From Trinickia diaoshuihuensis (GTDB lineage: Bacteria > Pseudomonadota > Gammaproteobacteria > Burkholderiales > Burkholderiaceae), in NCBI RefSeq assembly GCF_003390925.1, contig NZ_QUBS01000007.1:1-64000 (forward strand): a stretch of DNA of 64,000 bases, read 5' to 3'. The translations under genes were made by a program, and so were the position numbers. Positions 8,996 through 17,931 of the stretch are shown in pieces (the stretch's first letter is position 1; each line of letters starts with the position of its first letter). Under the pieces are notes generated by a model, which did not search any database, was not told the origin of the DNA, and worked only from the letters and a program-made list of their open reading frames with translations.

Positions 8996-9712
8996 ATGAC
9001 CGAGTTCAACATGCCTGCGCGCCGGCGCATCTTCCTAATGCGCCACGGCGACGTCACTTACTTCGACGCGACGGGCCGCGCGATCGATCCGGAAACGGTC
9101 CCGCTCAACGCGCACGGTCTCGCTCAAGCGAGAGCCGCGGGAGAGGCATTCGCCGCCGACGGCGCCCGGTTCGACCGCGTCATCGTCAGCGGCCTGCCGC
9201 GTACCGTGCAAACGGCGCAGCAGGTGCTCGCAGCCACCGGGCAACACATCGAACTCGAGACTTGGCCGGAATGGCAGGAAATCCGCGCGGGACGCTTGGC
9301 CGATCTTCCGCCCGGCCAAGTCGAGGCCGCCTTTCTGAGCGCATTCGACGGCGTGGTGCCCGAAAGCACGCGTTTTCTGGGCGGGGAAACGATCGGCGAA
9401 TTGCTCGATCGCGTCTTGCCGCCGCTTGCGCGTTTGCGTGCGGACGACGGCTGGGATACCGCGTTGCTCGTGTTGCACGGGGGAGTCAACCGCGCCCTGC
9501 TCTCGCATGCCATTACCGCAGGCGGGCGAGCCTTCTTCGGCCATCTTGCGCAAGCAACGGGCTGCATCAATGCGCTCGACGTCGGTGCGCGCCCGAGCGA
9601 TTGGGTCGTACGGGCGATCAATTACGCGCCGCCCACGCCGCTCTTTCGCGACGTCCGGCACACGACGATGGAATCGCTCTACGCGCAGTACCTGCGCTAC
9701 CGGCGCGAGTGA
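8996..9712 (+). CDS. Histidine phosphatase family protein
   Basis: This 238-residue protein belongs to the phosphoglycerate mutase-like histidine phosphatases. The catalytic RHG motif is at residues 16-18 (LMRHGDV), a second Arg is in SGLPRTVQTA, and the second active-site His is in LLVLHGGVNR. It has no signal peptide. The gene begins 9 bases after the enoyl-CoA hydratase gene and is followed by a kinase-like gene, so it is likely part of one operon. In this setting it could remove phosphate from a phosphorylated acyl intermediate, but that is inference and the substrate is unknown. Confidence 0.85.
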   Translation: MTEFNMPARRRIFLMRHGDVTYFDATGRAIDPETVPLNAHGLAQARAAGEAFAADGARFDRVIVSGLPRTVQTAQQVLAATGQHIELETWPEWQEIRAGRLADLPPGQVEAAFLSAFDGVVPESTRFLGGETIGELLDRVLPPLARLRADDGWDTALLVLHGGVNRALLSHAITAGGRAFFGHLAQATGCINALDVGARPSDWVVRAINYAPPTPLFRDVRHTTMESLYAQYLRYRRE

Positions 9713-9790
9713 GGCGAACCTTGTCCTGAGGTTTCGGCGCTGCACCTTCGCAATTCGTTATCGAACCCAACGTCAAGCGGGAGCCATGAG

Positions 9791-10903
9791 ATGGCAACGA
9801 ACGAGTCGGCAGGACAAACCAGCAACGAGCAGGACTACTCGGCCTTCGTCGGCACGCGCGCCGTATCGGCGAGTCACAGCTTCGACGCCGCCGCCCTCGA
9901 GACATGGCTGCGCGAGCATATCGACGGCTTCGCCGGCCCCCTGAGCGTCGAGCAATTCGCCGGCGGCCAATCGAATCCCACCTACAAGCTCATCACTCCC
10001 TCGCGCGGCTACGTCATGCGCGCGAAGCCGGGGCCCGCGGCCAAGCTGCTGCCGTCCGCTCACGCGATCGATCGAGAATACCGCGTGATGGACGCGCTGT
10101 CGGAAACCGGTGTACCCGTCGCCAAGATGCTCGCGCTGTGCGAGGACGAGGCCGTCATCGGCCGCGCGTTTTACGTCATGGAGTACGTCGAGGGCCGCGT
10201 GCTGTGGGACCCCTCGCTTCCCGGAATGACGCCGGCCGCTCGCGCCGCGATCTACGATGAAATGAATCGCGTCATCGCCACGTTGCATCGCGTCGATCCG
10301 AATGCGATCGGGCTCGGCGACTATGGCAAGAGCGGCAACTACCTCGCCCGCCAAATCGCACGCTGGAGCAAGCAGTACGAAGCGTCCGAGACCGAGCCGA
10401 TCGACGCCATGCGGCGGTTGATCGACTGGCTGCCGGCGCATGTGCCACCCGTCACCGGCGAGCACGTGGGTATCGTGCACGGTGACTATCGGCTCGACAA
10501 TCTCATCTTTCATCCGAGCGAGCCGCGCGTGCTGGCGGTCCTCGATTGGGAACTGTCGACGCTCGGCGACCCTATCGTCGATTTCGCCTATCACTGCATG
10601 GCCTGGCACGTCGACCCGGTGCAATTTCGCGGCATCGCGGGTCTCGGTTGGGACACGCTCGGCATCCCCGACGAACGTAGCTATGTCGAGCGTTACCGCG
10701 AACGGACGGGGTTTTCGATTCCGGGCGATTGGAATTTCTATCTAGCGTTCAACATGTTCCGCATCGCCGCGATCTTGCAAGGGATCATGAAGCGCGTCAC
10801 GGTCGGCACGGCATCGAGCGCGCAAGCGATCGATGCCGGCCGCCGCGCGCGCCCCATGGCCGAACTCGCTTGGTCGTACGCCTGCAGAGTGCGTGCGGCC
10901 TAA
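9791..10903 (+). CDS. APH-family phosphotransferase (ACAD10/11 or LvaA-like kinase)
   Basis: The 370-residue protein has the aminoglycoside-phosphotransferase/choline kinase fold. The catalytic loop is HGDYRLDNLIF and the metal-binding segment is VLDWELSTLGDP; the N-lobe motif is FAGGQSNPTYKL. It is the type found as the kinase half of mammalian ACAD10/ACAD11 and in bacterial gene pairs with an acyl-CoA dehydrogenase, such as the levulinate pathway LvaA. There the kinase phosphorylates a 4-hydroxyacyl-CoA. The dehydrogenase gene follows by 30 bases, which fits that role. No antibiotic-resistance role is suggested. Start ATG 9791 follows GGGAG. Confidence 0.85.
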   Translation: MATNESAGQTSNEQDYSAFVGTRAVSASHSFDAAALETWLREHIDGFAGPLSVEQFAGGQSNPTYKLITPSRGYVMRAKPGPAAKLLPSAHAIDREYRVMDALSETGVPVAKMLALCEDEAVIGRAFYVMEYVEGRVLWDPSLPGMTPAARAAIYDEMNRVIATLHRVDPNAIGLGDYGKSGNYLARQIARWSKQYEASETEPIDAMRRLIDWLPAHVPPVTGEHVGIVHGDYRLDNLIFHPSEPRVLAVLDWELSTLGDPIVDFAYHCMAWHVDPVQFRGIAGLGWDTLGIPDERSYVERYRERTGFSIPGDWNFYLAFNMFRIAAILQGIMKRVTVGTASSAQAIDAGRRARPMAELAWSYACRVRAA

Positions 10904-10933
10904 CGCACGCTGCCGCATCCACGGAGAAGAGCA

Positions 10934-12160
10934 ATGAATTTCGACTACACCCCGAAGGTTCAAGCTTTGCGCGCAAAACTCCACGCGTTCTTCGACGCGC
11001 ATATCTATCCGAACGAGCGCGTTTTTCTCGATGAAGTCGCCCGCAATCGCGCGGCCGGCAATGCTTGGGTACCTACCGAGATCGTGGAGACGCTAAAGCT
11101 GCGCGCGCGGGAAGCGGGCTTGTGGAATCTCTTTCTCCCCGATTCGACGCGCGGCGCCGGACTCACCAATCTCGAATATGCGCCGCTCGCGGAGATCATG
11201 GGACGCGTGCCCTGGGCGCCAGAAGTGTTCAACTGCAATGCGCCCGACACCGGCAACATGGAAACGATCGAGCGCTACGGCTCCGAGGAGCAAAAGCGCA
11301 CGTGGCTCGAGCCGCTGCTCGAAGGACGGATCCGTTCGGCGTTTCTGATGACGGAACCGGAAGTCGCGTCGTCCGATGCGACGAATATCGAAACCCGCAT
11401 CGAGCGCGACGGCGACAGCTACGTCATCAACGGCCGCAAATGGTGGTCGTCCGGCGCGGGCGATCCGCGCTGCAAGGTGTATATCGTCATGGGCAAAACC
11501 GATCCGCAAGCGCCCAAGCATGCTCAACAATCGATGATTCTCGTGCCGGCCGGCGCGCCGGGCATCACGGTCCATCGTCCTCTGCACGTGTTCGGATACG
11601 ACGACGCACCGCATGGGCATATGGAGATCACGCTCGAAAACGTGCGTGTGCCCGCTTCGAATATCTTGCTCGGCGAGGGACGCGGCTTCGAAATCGCACA
11701 GGGCCGCTTGGGCCCGGGCCGGATTCATCATTGCATGCGCTTGATCGGGCTAGCCGAGCGCGCGCTCGAACTCATGTGCAAGCGCACGTCTGAACGCGTC
11801 GCCTTCGGCAAACCGATCGCCGCGCAAACGGTCACCCAGGAGCGGATCGCGCAGGCGCGCTGCATGATCGAGCAGGCGCGGCTGCTCACGTTGAAGACCG
11901 CCTACATGATGGACACGGTCGGCAATAAAGGCGCGCGCGGCGAAATCGCGATGATCAAGGTCGTCGCGCCGAACATGGCCTGTGAAGTCATCGATTGGGC
12001 CATTCAGGCGCATGGCGGCGGCGGCATGTGCGACGACTTTCCGCTCGCGTATGCCTACACCTGCGCGCGCACGCTGCGCTTCGCCGACGGTCCCGACGAG
12101 GTGCATCGCAACGCGATCGCCAAACTCGAATTGGCACGCCATGCGGCCACGGCGCAGTGA
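10934..12160 (+). CDS. Acyl-CoA dehydrogenase family protein (ACAD10/11-like)
   Basis: The 408-residue protein is a full-length FAD acyl-CoA dehydrogenase: an N-terminal helical domain, a middle beta domain ([28 protein letters not shown]) and a C-terminal helical domain ending with [13 protein letters not shown] and FADGPDEVH. In most family members the catalytic base is a Glu in a motif like YEGTSEI; here the matching segment reads ADGPDEVH, as in the ACAD10/11 branch. With the kinase gene upstream it probably processes 4-phosphoacyl-CoA. GGAGAAGAG precedes the start codon. Electron acceptor would be ETF, encoded elsewhere. Confidence 0.88.
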   Translation: MNFDYTPKVQALRAKLHAFFDAHIYPNERVFLDEVARNRAAGNAWVPTEIVETLKLRAREAGLWNLFLPDSTRGAGLTNLEYAPLAEIMGRVPWAPEVFNCNAPDTGNMETIERYGSEEQKRTWLEPLLEGRIRSAFLMTEPEVASSDATNIETRIERDGDSYVINGRKWWSSGAGDPRCKVYIVMGKTDPQAPKHAQQSMILVPAGAPGITVHRPLHVFGYDDAPHGHMEITLENVRVPASNILLGEGRGFEIAQGRLGPGRIHHCMRLIGLAERALELMCKRTSERVAFGKPIAAQTVTQERIAQARCMIEQARLLTLKTAYMMDTVGNKGARGEIAMIKVVAPNMACEVIDWAIQAHGGGGMCDDFPLAYAYTCARTLRFADGPDEVHRNAIAKLELARHAATAQ

Positions 12161-12286
12161 ATCGATCCGATGTCCCCACCGCGTTCAGGGCCTTGCGGAG
12201 CCCGCCGGCGATGCGCGCCGATCCATGCTAATTTCCGCGTGCATCGGGGCTGCTCGTCGCGGCGCCGGCGGGAATAAGGATGAGAC

Positions 12287-12979
12287 ATGATCGACGTCTA
12301 TAGCTGGGCCACACCGAACGGCCATAAGGTTCACATCATGCTCGAGGAAACCGGCCTCGAGTATCGCGTCCATGCGGTCGATATCGGCGCGGGCGATCAG
12401 TTCAAACCGGAGTTTCTCGCGATCAGCCCGAACAACAAGATTCCGGCGATCGTCGATTCGGATGGCCCGGGCGGCCATCCGCTGTCGCTGTTCGAATCGG
12501 GCGCGATTCTGATCTATCTGGCCGAAAAGACCGGTCAATTTCTGCCGGCCGAGCCTGCTGCCCGCTATGCGACGTTGCAATGGGTGATGTTCCAGATGGG
12601 CGGGCTCGGGCCGATGCTCGGTCAAACGCACCATTTCCGCATCTACGCGCCGCAGCAGATCGAATATGCGGTGAACCGCTACACCAACGAGGCCAAGCGC
12701 CTGTACGGCGTCATGGACAAGCAACTCGCGAAGTCGGCGTATTTGGCCGGAGACGACTACACGATTGCCGATATCGCGGCGTTTCCTTGGACGCGCTCGT
12801 GGCAAAACCAAGGCGTCGATTTGGCCGACTATCCGAACGTGAAGCGCTGGCATGAGGCCATCGCGGCTCGGCCCGCGGTGCAACGCGGCGTCGAGGTGTT
12901 GGCGTCGGCACGGCGCGCGCTCACCGACGACAAGGCGCGGGACATTCTATTCGGCGCGACGCAGTACGCGAAACGCTGA
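12287..12979 (+). CDS. Glutathione S-transferase family protein, YfcG/YghU-like
   Basis: The 230-residue protein has the thioredoxin-fold N-terminal domain (SWATPNGHKVHIMLEE, NNKIPAI, FESGAILIYLAEK) and an all-helical C-terminal domain (DDYTIADIAAFPW). The TPNG motif with Asn near residue 11 is typical of the Nu-class proteins such as YfcG and YghU, which show glutathione-dependent disulfide reductase activity in the cytoplasm. AAGGATGAG lies upstream of the ATG. It follows the acyl-CoA dehydrogenase gene by 126 bases and probably has its own transcript. Confidence 0.9.
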   Translation: MIDVYSWATPNGHKVHIMLEETGLEYRVHAVDIGAGDQFKPEFLAISPNNKIPAIVDSDGPGGHPLSLFESGAILIYLAEKTGQFLPAEPAARYATLQWVMFQMGGLGPMLGQTHHFRIYAPQQIEYAVNRYTNEAKRLYGVMDKQLAKSAYLAGDDYTIADIAAFPWTRSWQNQGVDLADYPNVKRWHEAIAARPAVQRGVEVLASARRALTDDKARDILFGATQYAKR

Positions 12980-13003
12980 ATCGCGCGCGTCGCCCGTAGC
13001 GGA

Positions 13004-13825
13004 TTAGGCCTTGAGAAGCCGATAGAGCCGTTTATTTTCCCTCAGCTTCATCTTGAGCTCATTTTTCAGGGGCGCTTCGCCATCGAGCGCCCTTTCTCGC
13101 TTGATCCGTTGTTCGATATCGTCCAACCGAAGGCGGTATTCACTCATCCGGTCTGCGCGCAGTGCGGTCTCCTCGGCACGTTGGACCTTTAACCGGCGCC
13201 AGTTACGCCTGTCAACGGCGAGCGCAACGAGCAATTCGAAGAGACTCGGTATTCGGGCTTCGTGCCGGGATTCTCCATATAAGCGGAGCAGTTCCTCGCC
13301 CATATCTCGATACAACATGGCGAGGTCGCCTTTGATCTGCCCGGAAATCGGCGCGACGACGGACTCATGATAGCTAGGCAATAACGAAGGGTGGTGCCAA
13401 TCGAAGGGCTCATATGCGGGAGGAGGTTCCGAGGCCTCCGTCGTTTGCCGATACGCCGGCGGCCCCGGCTCCAACCGGCGAGTCGCGACAATCTCAGTGC
13501 TTGCGCCCACCGCGTGTTCGCCGGCGATCGGCACATCGAGCCCCGGCCGGCGTACCGACACGCCCACGTGCGAGGTGCCAATATCGAGCCAGTGTGTCAG
13601 CGAACTCCAACTGACATGTCCAGTCGGATCGCTATGATTGACCGGATCGTCCGCACAATAGGCGTACGGGTTAGGGCCGCCGGCGTCGAAGGGGCTGTCC
13701 TCGTCGGGCGCATTGAATCGCATCAGTCCCGGTAAATACCATCGATATCCGTTGCCTAACGGGTAGCCGGCGGTGATTGCGTCGGCGTAAGCCCCAGTGA
13801 AACGGACGGAAATCGGCTCGCTCAT
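13004..13825 (-). CDS. Orphan mini-RHS protein (RHS core end plus variable tail)
   Basis: Read from ATG 13825 the protein has 273 residues; an upstream ATG at 13876 would add 17. Residues 1-70 are the end of the RHS repeat-associated core (GYPLGNGYRWYLPGLMRFN, then GGPNPYAYCADDPVNHSDPTGH), the boundary that precedes variable toxin tips in full-length RHS proteins. All of the preceding YD-repeat cage is missing. The rest, about 200 residues, is unlike anything I recognise: Pro/Glu-rich, then charged and helical, probably coiled coil. There is no signal peptide and no obvious immunity gene. Short solitary RHS proteins of this kind are known in Burkholderia and Pseudomonas, with unknown roles. 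Confidence 0.75.
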   Translation of the reverse strand: MSEPISVRFTGAYADAITAGYPLGNGYRWYLPGLMRFNAPDEDSPFDAGGPNPYAYCADDPVNHSDPTGHVSWSSLTHWLDIGTSHVGVSVRRPGLDVPIAGEHAVGASTEIVATRRLEPGPPAYRQTTEASEPPPAYEPFDWHHPSLLPSYHESVVAPISGQIKGDLAMLYRDMGEELLRLYGESRHEARIPSLFELLVALAVDRRNWRRLKVQRAEETALRADRMSEYRLRLDDIEQRIKRERALDGEAPLKNELKMKLRENKRLYRLLKA

Positions 13826-13915
13826 CTTCGATGTCTCGTCGAAAGAAGCATTGAGCGTACAGGCGGCCGCGACCATCCGTACTGGTAGATCTCATAGCAC
13901 GAGATCGAGAACCGA

Positions 13916-14383
13916 TCAGAAATAATGCCGCGTGACGAATTGCGCAACGCACGCAGGCTTGCTGCCACCCTCGATTTCGACGGTGACATCCCACGTAATC
14001 TGAAGCGCGCCGTCGGCGACATCGTCTACCTCGGCAATCGCGAAGGACGCTCTGACGCGTGCGCCGACGGGTACCGGTGCGGGAAATCGAACGCGATTGA
14101 GGCCGTAATTCACGCCCATCCGCTGTTCGATGTGTACGGTTTGCGCAAGCAGCGACGCCACGAGCGACAACGTCAAAAACCCATGCGCCACAGGGCCGCC
14201 GAACGGCGACTCGCGACGGGCGCGCGCCGGATCGACGTGAATCCATTGATGATCGCCGGTGGCGTCGGCAAATCGATCGACGCGCGGCTGATCGATTTCC
14301 ACCCAGTCGCTGACGAACGGCTCTCCGCCGATGCGCGCCCGCAACGCGGCCGCACCGGCAATCGTCACCGGGGCCGCCGTCAC
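13916..14383 (-). CDS. MaoC family dehydratase (second of a tandem pair)
   Basis: This 155-residue single hot-dog protein is a MaoC-like enoyl-CoA hydratase. The hydratase-2 motif is clear: ATGDHQWIHVDPARA followed by SPFGGPVAHGFLTLSL, containing the catalytic Asp and His. It likely hydrates (R)-specific enoyl-CoA. The start is GTG at 14383, whose GTGA overlaps the stop of the upstream MaoC gene by four bases, a sign of translational coupling. The two proteins could form a heterodimer or act on different chain lengths. Confidence 0.85.
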   Translation of the reverse strand: MTAAPVTIAGAAALRARIGGEPFVSDWVEIDQPRVDRFADATGDHQWIHVDPARARRESPFGGPVAHGFLTLSLVASLLAQTVHIEQRMGVNYGLNRVRFPAPVPVGARVRASFAIAEVDDVADGALQITWDVTVEIEGGSKPACVAQFVTRHYF

Positions 14384-14850
14384 GCCGCCGCTCCATCCGG
14401 CTGCTGCGGATGCCGCAATCCGAACAACACGTTCGCGCGCACGGTAATGACGGTATCGCCCGCTTGGTCGAGACCCTCCCACAGCGTCGTCACGATGCCG
14501 CGGTCGGGCAAGCTCTTCGACACGCGTTTGGCGAGCACCGAGTTGTACATACGCAGGCTGTCGCCGGGCCGTATGGGCTTCAGCCAACGGATTTCCTCGA
14601 CGCCGGGCGAGCCAAGTGACGTGGATCCATCCAATACGTTGCGCACGAGCATGCCCATCATGACCGAACACGTGTGCCAGCCGCTCGCGATCAAGCCGCC
14701 GAACGGCGACGCCTGCGCGGCCGCTTCGTCGATATGGAACGGCTGCGGATCGAAGCGCCCGGCGAACTCGAGGATTTCCTCGACGGTGAAGGTGTGAGTA
14801 CCCACTTCGGTACGCGACCCGACTTCCAAATCCTCGTAGCTGATACCCAT
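14380..14850 (-). CDS. MaoC family dehydratase (first of a tandem pair)
   Basis: The 156-residue protein is a second MaoC-like hydratase, with the active-site segment FDPQPFHIDEAAAQASPFGG and the family stretch IASGWHTCSVMMGMLVRN. ATG 14850 gives the standard N-terminus MGISYEDLEVG. The gene is 11 bases downstream of the DUF1178 gene and overlaps the next MaoC gene by four bases, so DUF1178 and both MaoC genes are probably one transcript. The active-site Asp and His are kept in both copies, so neither looks like an inactive partner. Confidence 0.85.
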   Translation of the reverse strand: MGISYEDLEVGSRTEVGTHTFTVEEILEFAGRFDPQPFHIDEAAAQASPFGGLIASGWHTCSVMMGMLVRNVLDGSTSLGSPGVEEIRWLKPIRPGDSLRMYNSVLAKRVSKSLPDRGIVTTLWEGLDQAGDTVITVRANVLFGLRHPQQPDGAAA

Positions 14851-14861
14851 GCGGCGCTTTC

Positions 14862-15353
14862 CTATTGGAGCGATTCTTTCGGCACGCAGGCGCTCGGCAG
14901 CGCCATGACGTCGATGCCCTCGTCGGCCAGCGCGCGGGCGTCCTCGGGCGTCGTGACGCCACGGATGCTGCGCGCGGGCGCCTCGTTGTAATGGATGCGG
15001 CGGGCTTCCTCGGCAAAGCGCTCGCCGACGTTCTCCGCCTTGCCCACGACCTCGCGCAACATCCGCAGTGCCATCGCCTCGAACTCGCGCACCCGCTCGG
15101 CAGCCGCCGTACGATCGGCCGCCGCGCCGCCGTTGCTCTCGCGCGTCGCCGGCGGTTGCGCGTCGTCTTGCCGCGCGCGACCCGCGCCGGACAAGTTCAA
15201 GCGCGGCGCGGACGGCATACGGCTCACCTCGGTCGCGGCGCAAATCGGACATTCGATCAATTTGCGCGACAACTGGGATTCGTAGTCATCGTCGGAGGCG
15301 AACCAGCCTTCGAAGCGATGACCGTGCGGACATTGGAGATCGAGAACCTTCAT
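14862..15353 (-). CDS. DUF1178 family protein
   Basis: The 163-residue protein matches DUF1178. It begins MKVLDLQCPHGHRFEGWF and has a CPIC pair (Cys35, Cys38) that with Cys8 and a His could hold zinc. The central part (about 50-85) is Ala/Arg rich and likely flexible; the C-terminal helix-rich part (about 85-163) is conserved in the family. It is cytoplasmic and has no known function. It is often found close to NUDIX genes in Burkholderiales, and here a NUDIX gene lies 86 bases upstream. Confidence 0.88.
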   Translation of the reverse strand: MKVLDLQCPHGHRFEGWFASDDDYESQLSRKLIECPICAATEVSRMPSAPRLNLSGAGRARQDDAQPPATRESNGGAAADRTAAAERVREFEAMALRMLREVVGKAENVGERFAEEARRIHYNEAPARSIRGVTTPEDARALADEGIDVMALPSACVPKESLQ

Positions 15354-15439
15354 GTTGAATGAAAACGGATAGGCTGCTTGGGCCGCGACTAGTGTAGCGC
15401 AAACGGGGTGAACGCTCGTTCACCCTTATTTGGGGAAGT

Positions 15440-16084
15440 CTACTCGCTCGGCGCGAGCGCGGAGCCCGGCATGATCGGGAATGGCGGCTCGGTCCGGTCA
15501 GGCTGCCACGCGCCCGATAAAACCTTTTCGAGCCAAAAGTGACCGATGATCGTTTTGACATCGCTGACTTCCCCGCTGCGGATCCACTCGCCCAGTTGCG
15601 CGGCGTCGGCCGTGAACACCTCGAGGAATTCTCCCTCGTCCAATTCCGGCTCGCCCTGCGTCAAACCGCGCGCGAGGAAGATGTCGATGAATTCGGTCGA
15701 ATACGAAATGATCGGATGAATGCGCGTGAGGAACGTGTATTCTCGCGCCGAGTAGCCCGTCTCCTCGCGCAGTTCGCGCTCGGCGCACGCAAGCGCGCCT
15801 TCGTTCGGATCGAGCTTGCCGGCCGGAAACTCGATCATCACCTTGCAGATCGGATAGCGGTACTGCCGCTCGAGCAAGACGCGGCCATCGTCGAACAACG
15901 GAATGACCATGACGGCGCCCGAATGCACGACGTATTCGCGCGTCGTCTCCTTGCCGTCGGGCAAGCGCACGATGTCGCGTTTGACGGTAAGGAAATTGCC
16001 GGCGTAGGCGGTATCGCCGTCGATGCGCGTTTCTATGAGCGACGCGTCGGGATGCGAATGATGGGAATCGGACGGATGGGCCAT
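15440..16084 (-). CDS. NUDIX hydrolase, ADP-ribose pyrophosphatase-like
   Basis: The 214-residue protein has a NUDIX box: the segment starting GKLDPNEGALACAE and ending LREETGY carries the pattern with the metal-binding glutamates. The surrounding sequence (VHSGAVMVIPLF, LERQYRYP) resembles ADP-ribose and related nucleoside-diphosphate hydrolases. AGGAG is placed correctly for ATG 16084; a TTG at 16093 would be too close to it. The gene sits between DUF2818 and DUF1178 at the end of the respiratory complex cluster. Exact substrate is not determined. Confidence 0.85.
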   Translation of the reverse strand: MAHPSDSHHSHPDASLIETRIDGDTAYAGNFLTVKRDIVRLPDGKETTREYVVHSGAVMVIPLFDDGRVLLERQYRYPICKVMIEFPAGKLDPNEGALACAERELREETGYSAREYTFLTRIHPIISYSTEFIDIFLARGLTQGEPELDEGEFLEVFTADAAQLGEWIRSGEVSDVKTIIGHFWLEKVLSGAWQPDRTEPPFPIMPGSALAPSE

Positions 16085-16126
16085 CGGCAACACTCCTGCA
16101 AGGAGCCGCCGACGGCCGCCGAGCCG

Positions 16127-16423
16127 TCAGCGACGTTTGACGAGATATTGAAACGTAAAGCCGGGAAATGCGAACACGACGAACATGCTGAACGTGATCG
16201 CGTAAAACTGCCAGCCTTGATCGAAGCGGTTGCCGGCGCGCGCCTCCAGCGCGAAGCCGATCATGCCGATGACGAAATACAGCACGATCAACTCGGCGAT
16301 GCGAAGCCACGCGCTTTTTTTCGTCGCGCGCAACGGCACCACGGCGAACAATCGCTGATTGAAAAACGGCAAGTTGGCGCCCACGAGCGCCAACAGAACG
16401 ATGAACCAGCCCGCCGCGGACAT
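16127..16423 (-). CDS. DUF2818 family membrane protein
   Basis: The 98-residue protein has three hydrophobic segments (about 3-22, 40-62, 72-92) and matches DUF2818, a small inner-membrane family regularly found directly after nuoN in Burkholderiales. It starts four bases after the nuoN stop, so it is almost certainly cotranscribed with complex I. That position hints at a role in assembly or function of the complex, but no function is established. Confidence 0.9.
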   Translation of the reverse strand: MSAAGWFIVLLALVGANLPFFNQRLFAVVPLRATKKSAWLRIAELIVLYFVIGMIGFALEARAGNRFDQGWQFYAITFSMFVVFAFPGFTFQYLVKRR

Positions 16424-16427
16424 AGGG

Positions 16428-17906
16428 TTACAGCGCGACCGGCAGCGTGTGCGTAATGGCGTTCAGACACAGCGTCATGAGCGGACCCGGCACGATGCCG
16501 AGCACCAGCACGGCCACGCCGTTCAGCACGAGCAGCCACCGGCCCGATGCATCGCTTTCGAGCGGCGACGCATCTTGCGGCGCGTCGAAGTACATCAGCT
16601 TGACGATACGCAAGTAGTAGAACGCGCCGAACAACGACGTAATCACGGCCAGCACGGCAAGCCAGGTCAAGCCCGCATTCATCGTCGATTGCAGCACGGC
16701 GAGCTTCGCATAAAACCCGACCGTCGGCGGAATGCCCGCCAGCGAGAACATCATCGCCATCATGACGAACGCGAACACGGGGCTACGCTTGTTCAAGCCC
16801 TTGAAGTCGTCGAGCGTATCGGCTTCGAAGTCGCGGCGCGCAAGCAGCATCACGATGCCGAACGAGCCCAGCGTCGTCAGCAGATAGACGATGCTGTAGA
16901 ACATCGCCGAGCTGTACGCGCCGGCCATGCCGTCGGCCTTGCCGTCGACCACGCCCGACAGCAGGCCGAGTAGCACGAAGCCCATATTCGAAATGGCCGA
17001 ATACGCGAGCATCCGCTTGACGTTGCGCTGGACGATACCGGTGATATTGCCCACGATCAGCGACAGCGCGGCCAAAATCGTCAGCATCTGTTGCCAGTCG
17101 CCGGCGAGCGGCAGCACGCCCATCACGAGCAGACGCAAACCCCACGCGAACGCCGCCACCTTCGGGCCGCCGCCGACGAGCAGGGTCATGGCCGTCGGCG
17201 CGCCGTGATAGACGTCGGGCACCCACATGTGGAACGGCACGGCGCCCATCTTGAACGCGACGCCGGCCACGACGAAGATCACGCCGAACAGCAGCACGAA
17301 CTTGTTGACGTGGCCCGAGGCGATCACCTTGAGCACTTCGGTCAAATCGAGCGAACCCGTCGCGCCGTAGAGCATCGACATGCCGTAGAGCAGGAAGCCC
17401 GAGGCGAGCGCGCCCAGCACGTAGTACTTCATCGCCGCTTCGTTCGACTGCGACGCATCGCGGCGCAGCGCGATCGCCGCATACAGCGAGAGCGACATCA
17501 ACTCGAGACCGAGATACAGCGTGAGGAAGTTGCTGCCCGAGATCATGACGAGCTGGCCGAGCAGCGCGAACATGCCGAGCAGGAAGAAATCCCCGCGGAA
17601 CAGATTGCGGTCTTCGAGGTACTTGCGCGAATAGATCATCGTCACCGCGTAGCCGATCGAGACCACCGCCTTCATCGCACTCGCGAAACCGTCGACGACG
17701 TACATGTGCGAGTAGAAGTAATGCGGCTGCGGATCGAACACGAGCGTGGCGAACCAGATACCCGACACGAGCGAGCCGAGCACCGCGATCAGGTACGTCA
17801 GGCGTTTACCGGACTCGCCGGCGAACGTTTCGTTCAGCCACGCGAGGACGGCGGCCGCCATCAGCAGCCCATCGGGCAACAGGAGAGACATAGGGGCGTT
17901 TTGCAT
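16428..17906 (-). CDS. nuoN: NADH-quinone oxidoreductase subunit N
   Basis: The 492-residue membrane protein is NuoN, one of three antiporter-like proton-pumping subunits of complex I. It has the expected 14 or so membrane segments and the signature region GALASGFLLYGMSMLYG, with the pump lysine region VAFKMGAVPFHMWVPDVYHG. The start MQNAPMSLLLPDG is the usual one in Burkholderia. It is the last nuo gene, 25 bases after nuoM, and is followed closely by DUF2818. Confidence 0.97.
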   Translation of the reverse strand: MQNAPMSLLLPDGLLMAAAVLAWLNETFAGESGKRLTYLIAVLGSLVSGIWFATLVFDPQPHYFYSHMYVVDGFASAMKAVVSIGYAVTMIYSRKYLEDRNLFRGDFFLLGMFALLGQLVMISGSNFLTLYLGLELMSLSLYAAIALRRDASQSNEAAMKYYVLGALASGFLLYGMSMLYGATGSLDLTEVLKVIASGHVNKFVLLFGVIFVVAGVAFKMGAVPFHMWVPDVYHGAPTAMTLLVGGGPKVAAFAWGLRLLVMGVLPLAGDWQQMLTILAALSLIVGNITGIVQRNVKRMLAYSAISNMGFVLLGLLSGVVDGKADGMAGAYSSAMFYSIVYLLTTLGSFGIVMLLARRDFEADTLDDFKGLNKRSPVFAFVMMAMMFSLAGIPPTVGFYAKLAVLQSTMNAGLTWLAVLAVITSLFGAFYYLRIVKLMYFDAPQDASPLESDASGRWLLVLNGVAVLVLGIVPGPLMTLCLNAITHTLPVAL

Positions 17907-17931
17907 GATCTTTTCGTTCCTCCGCTCGGCG

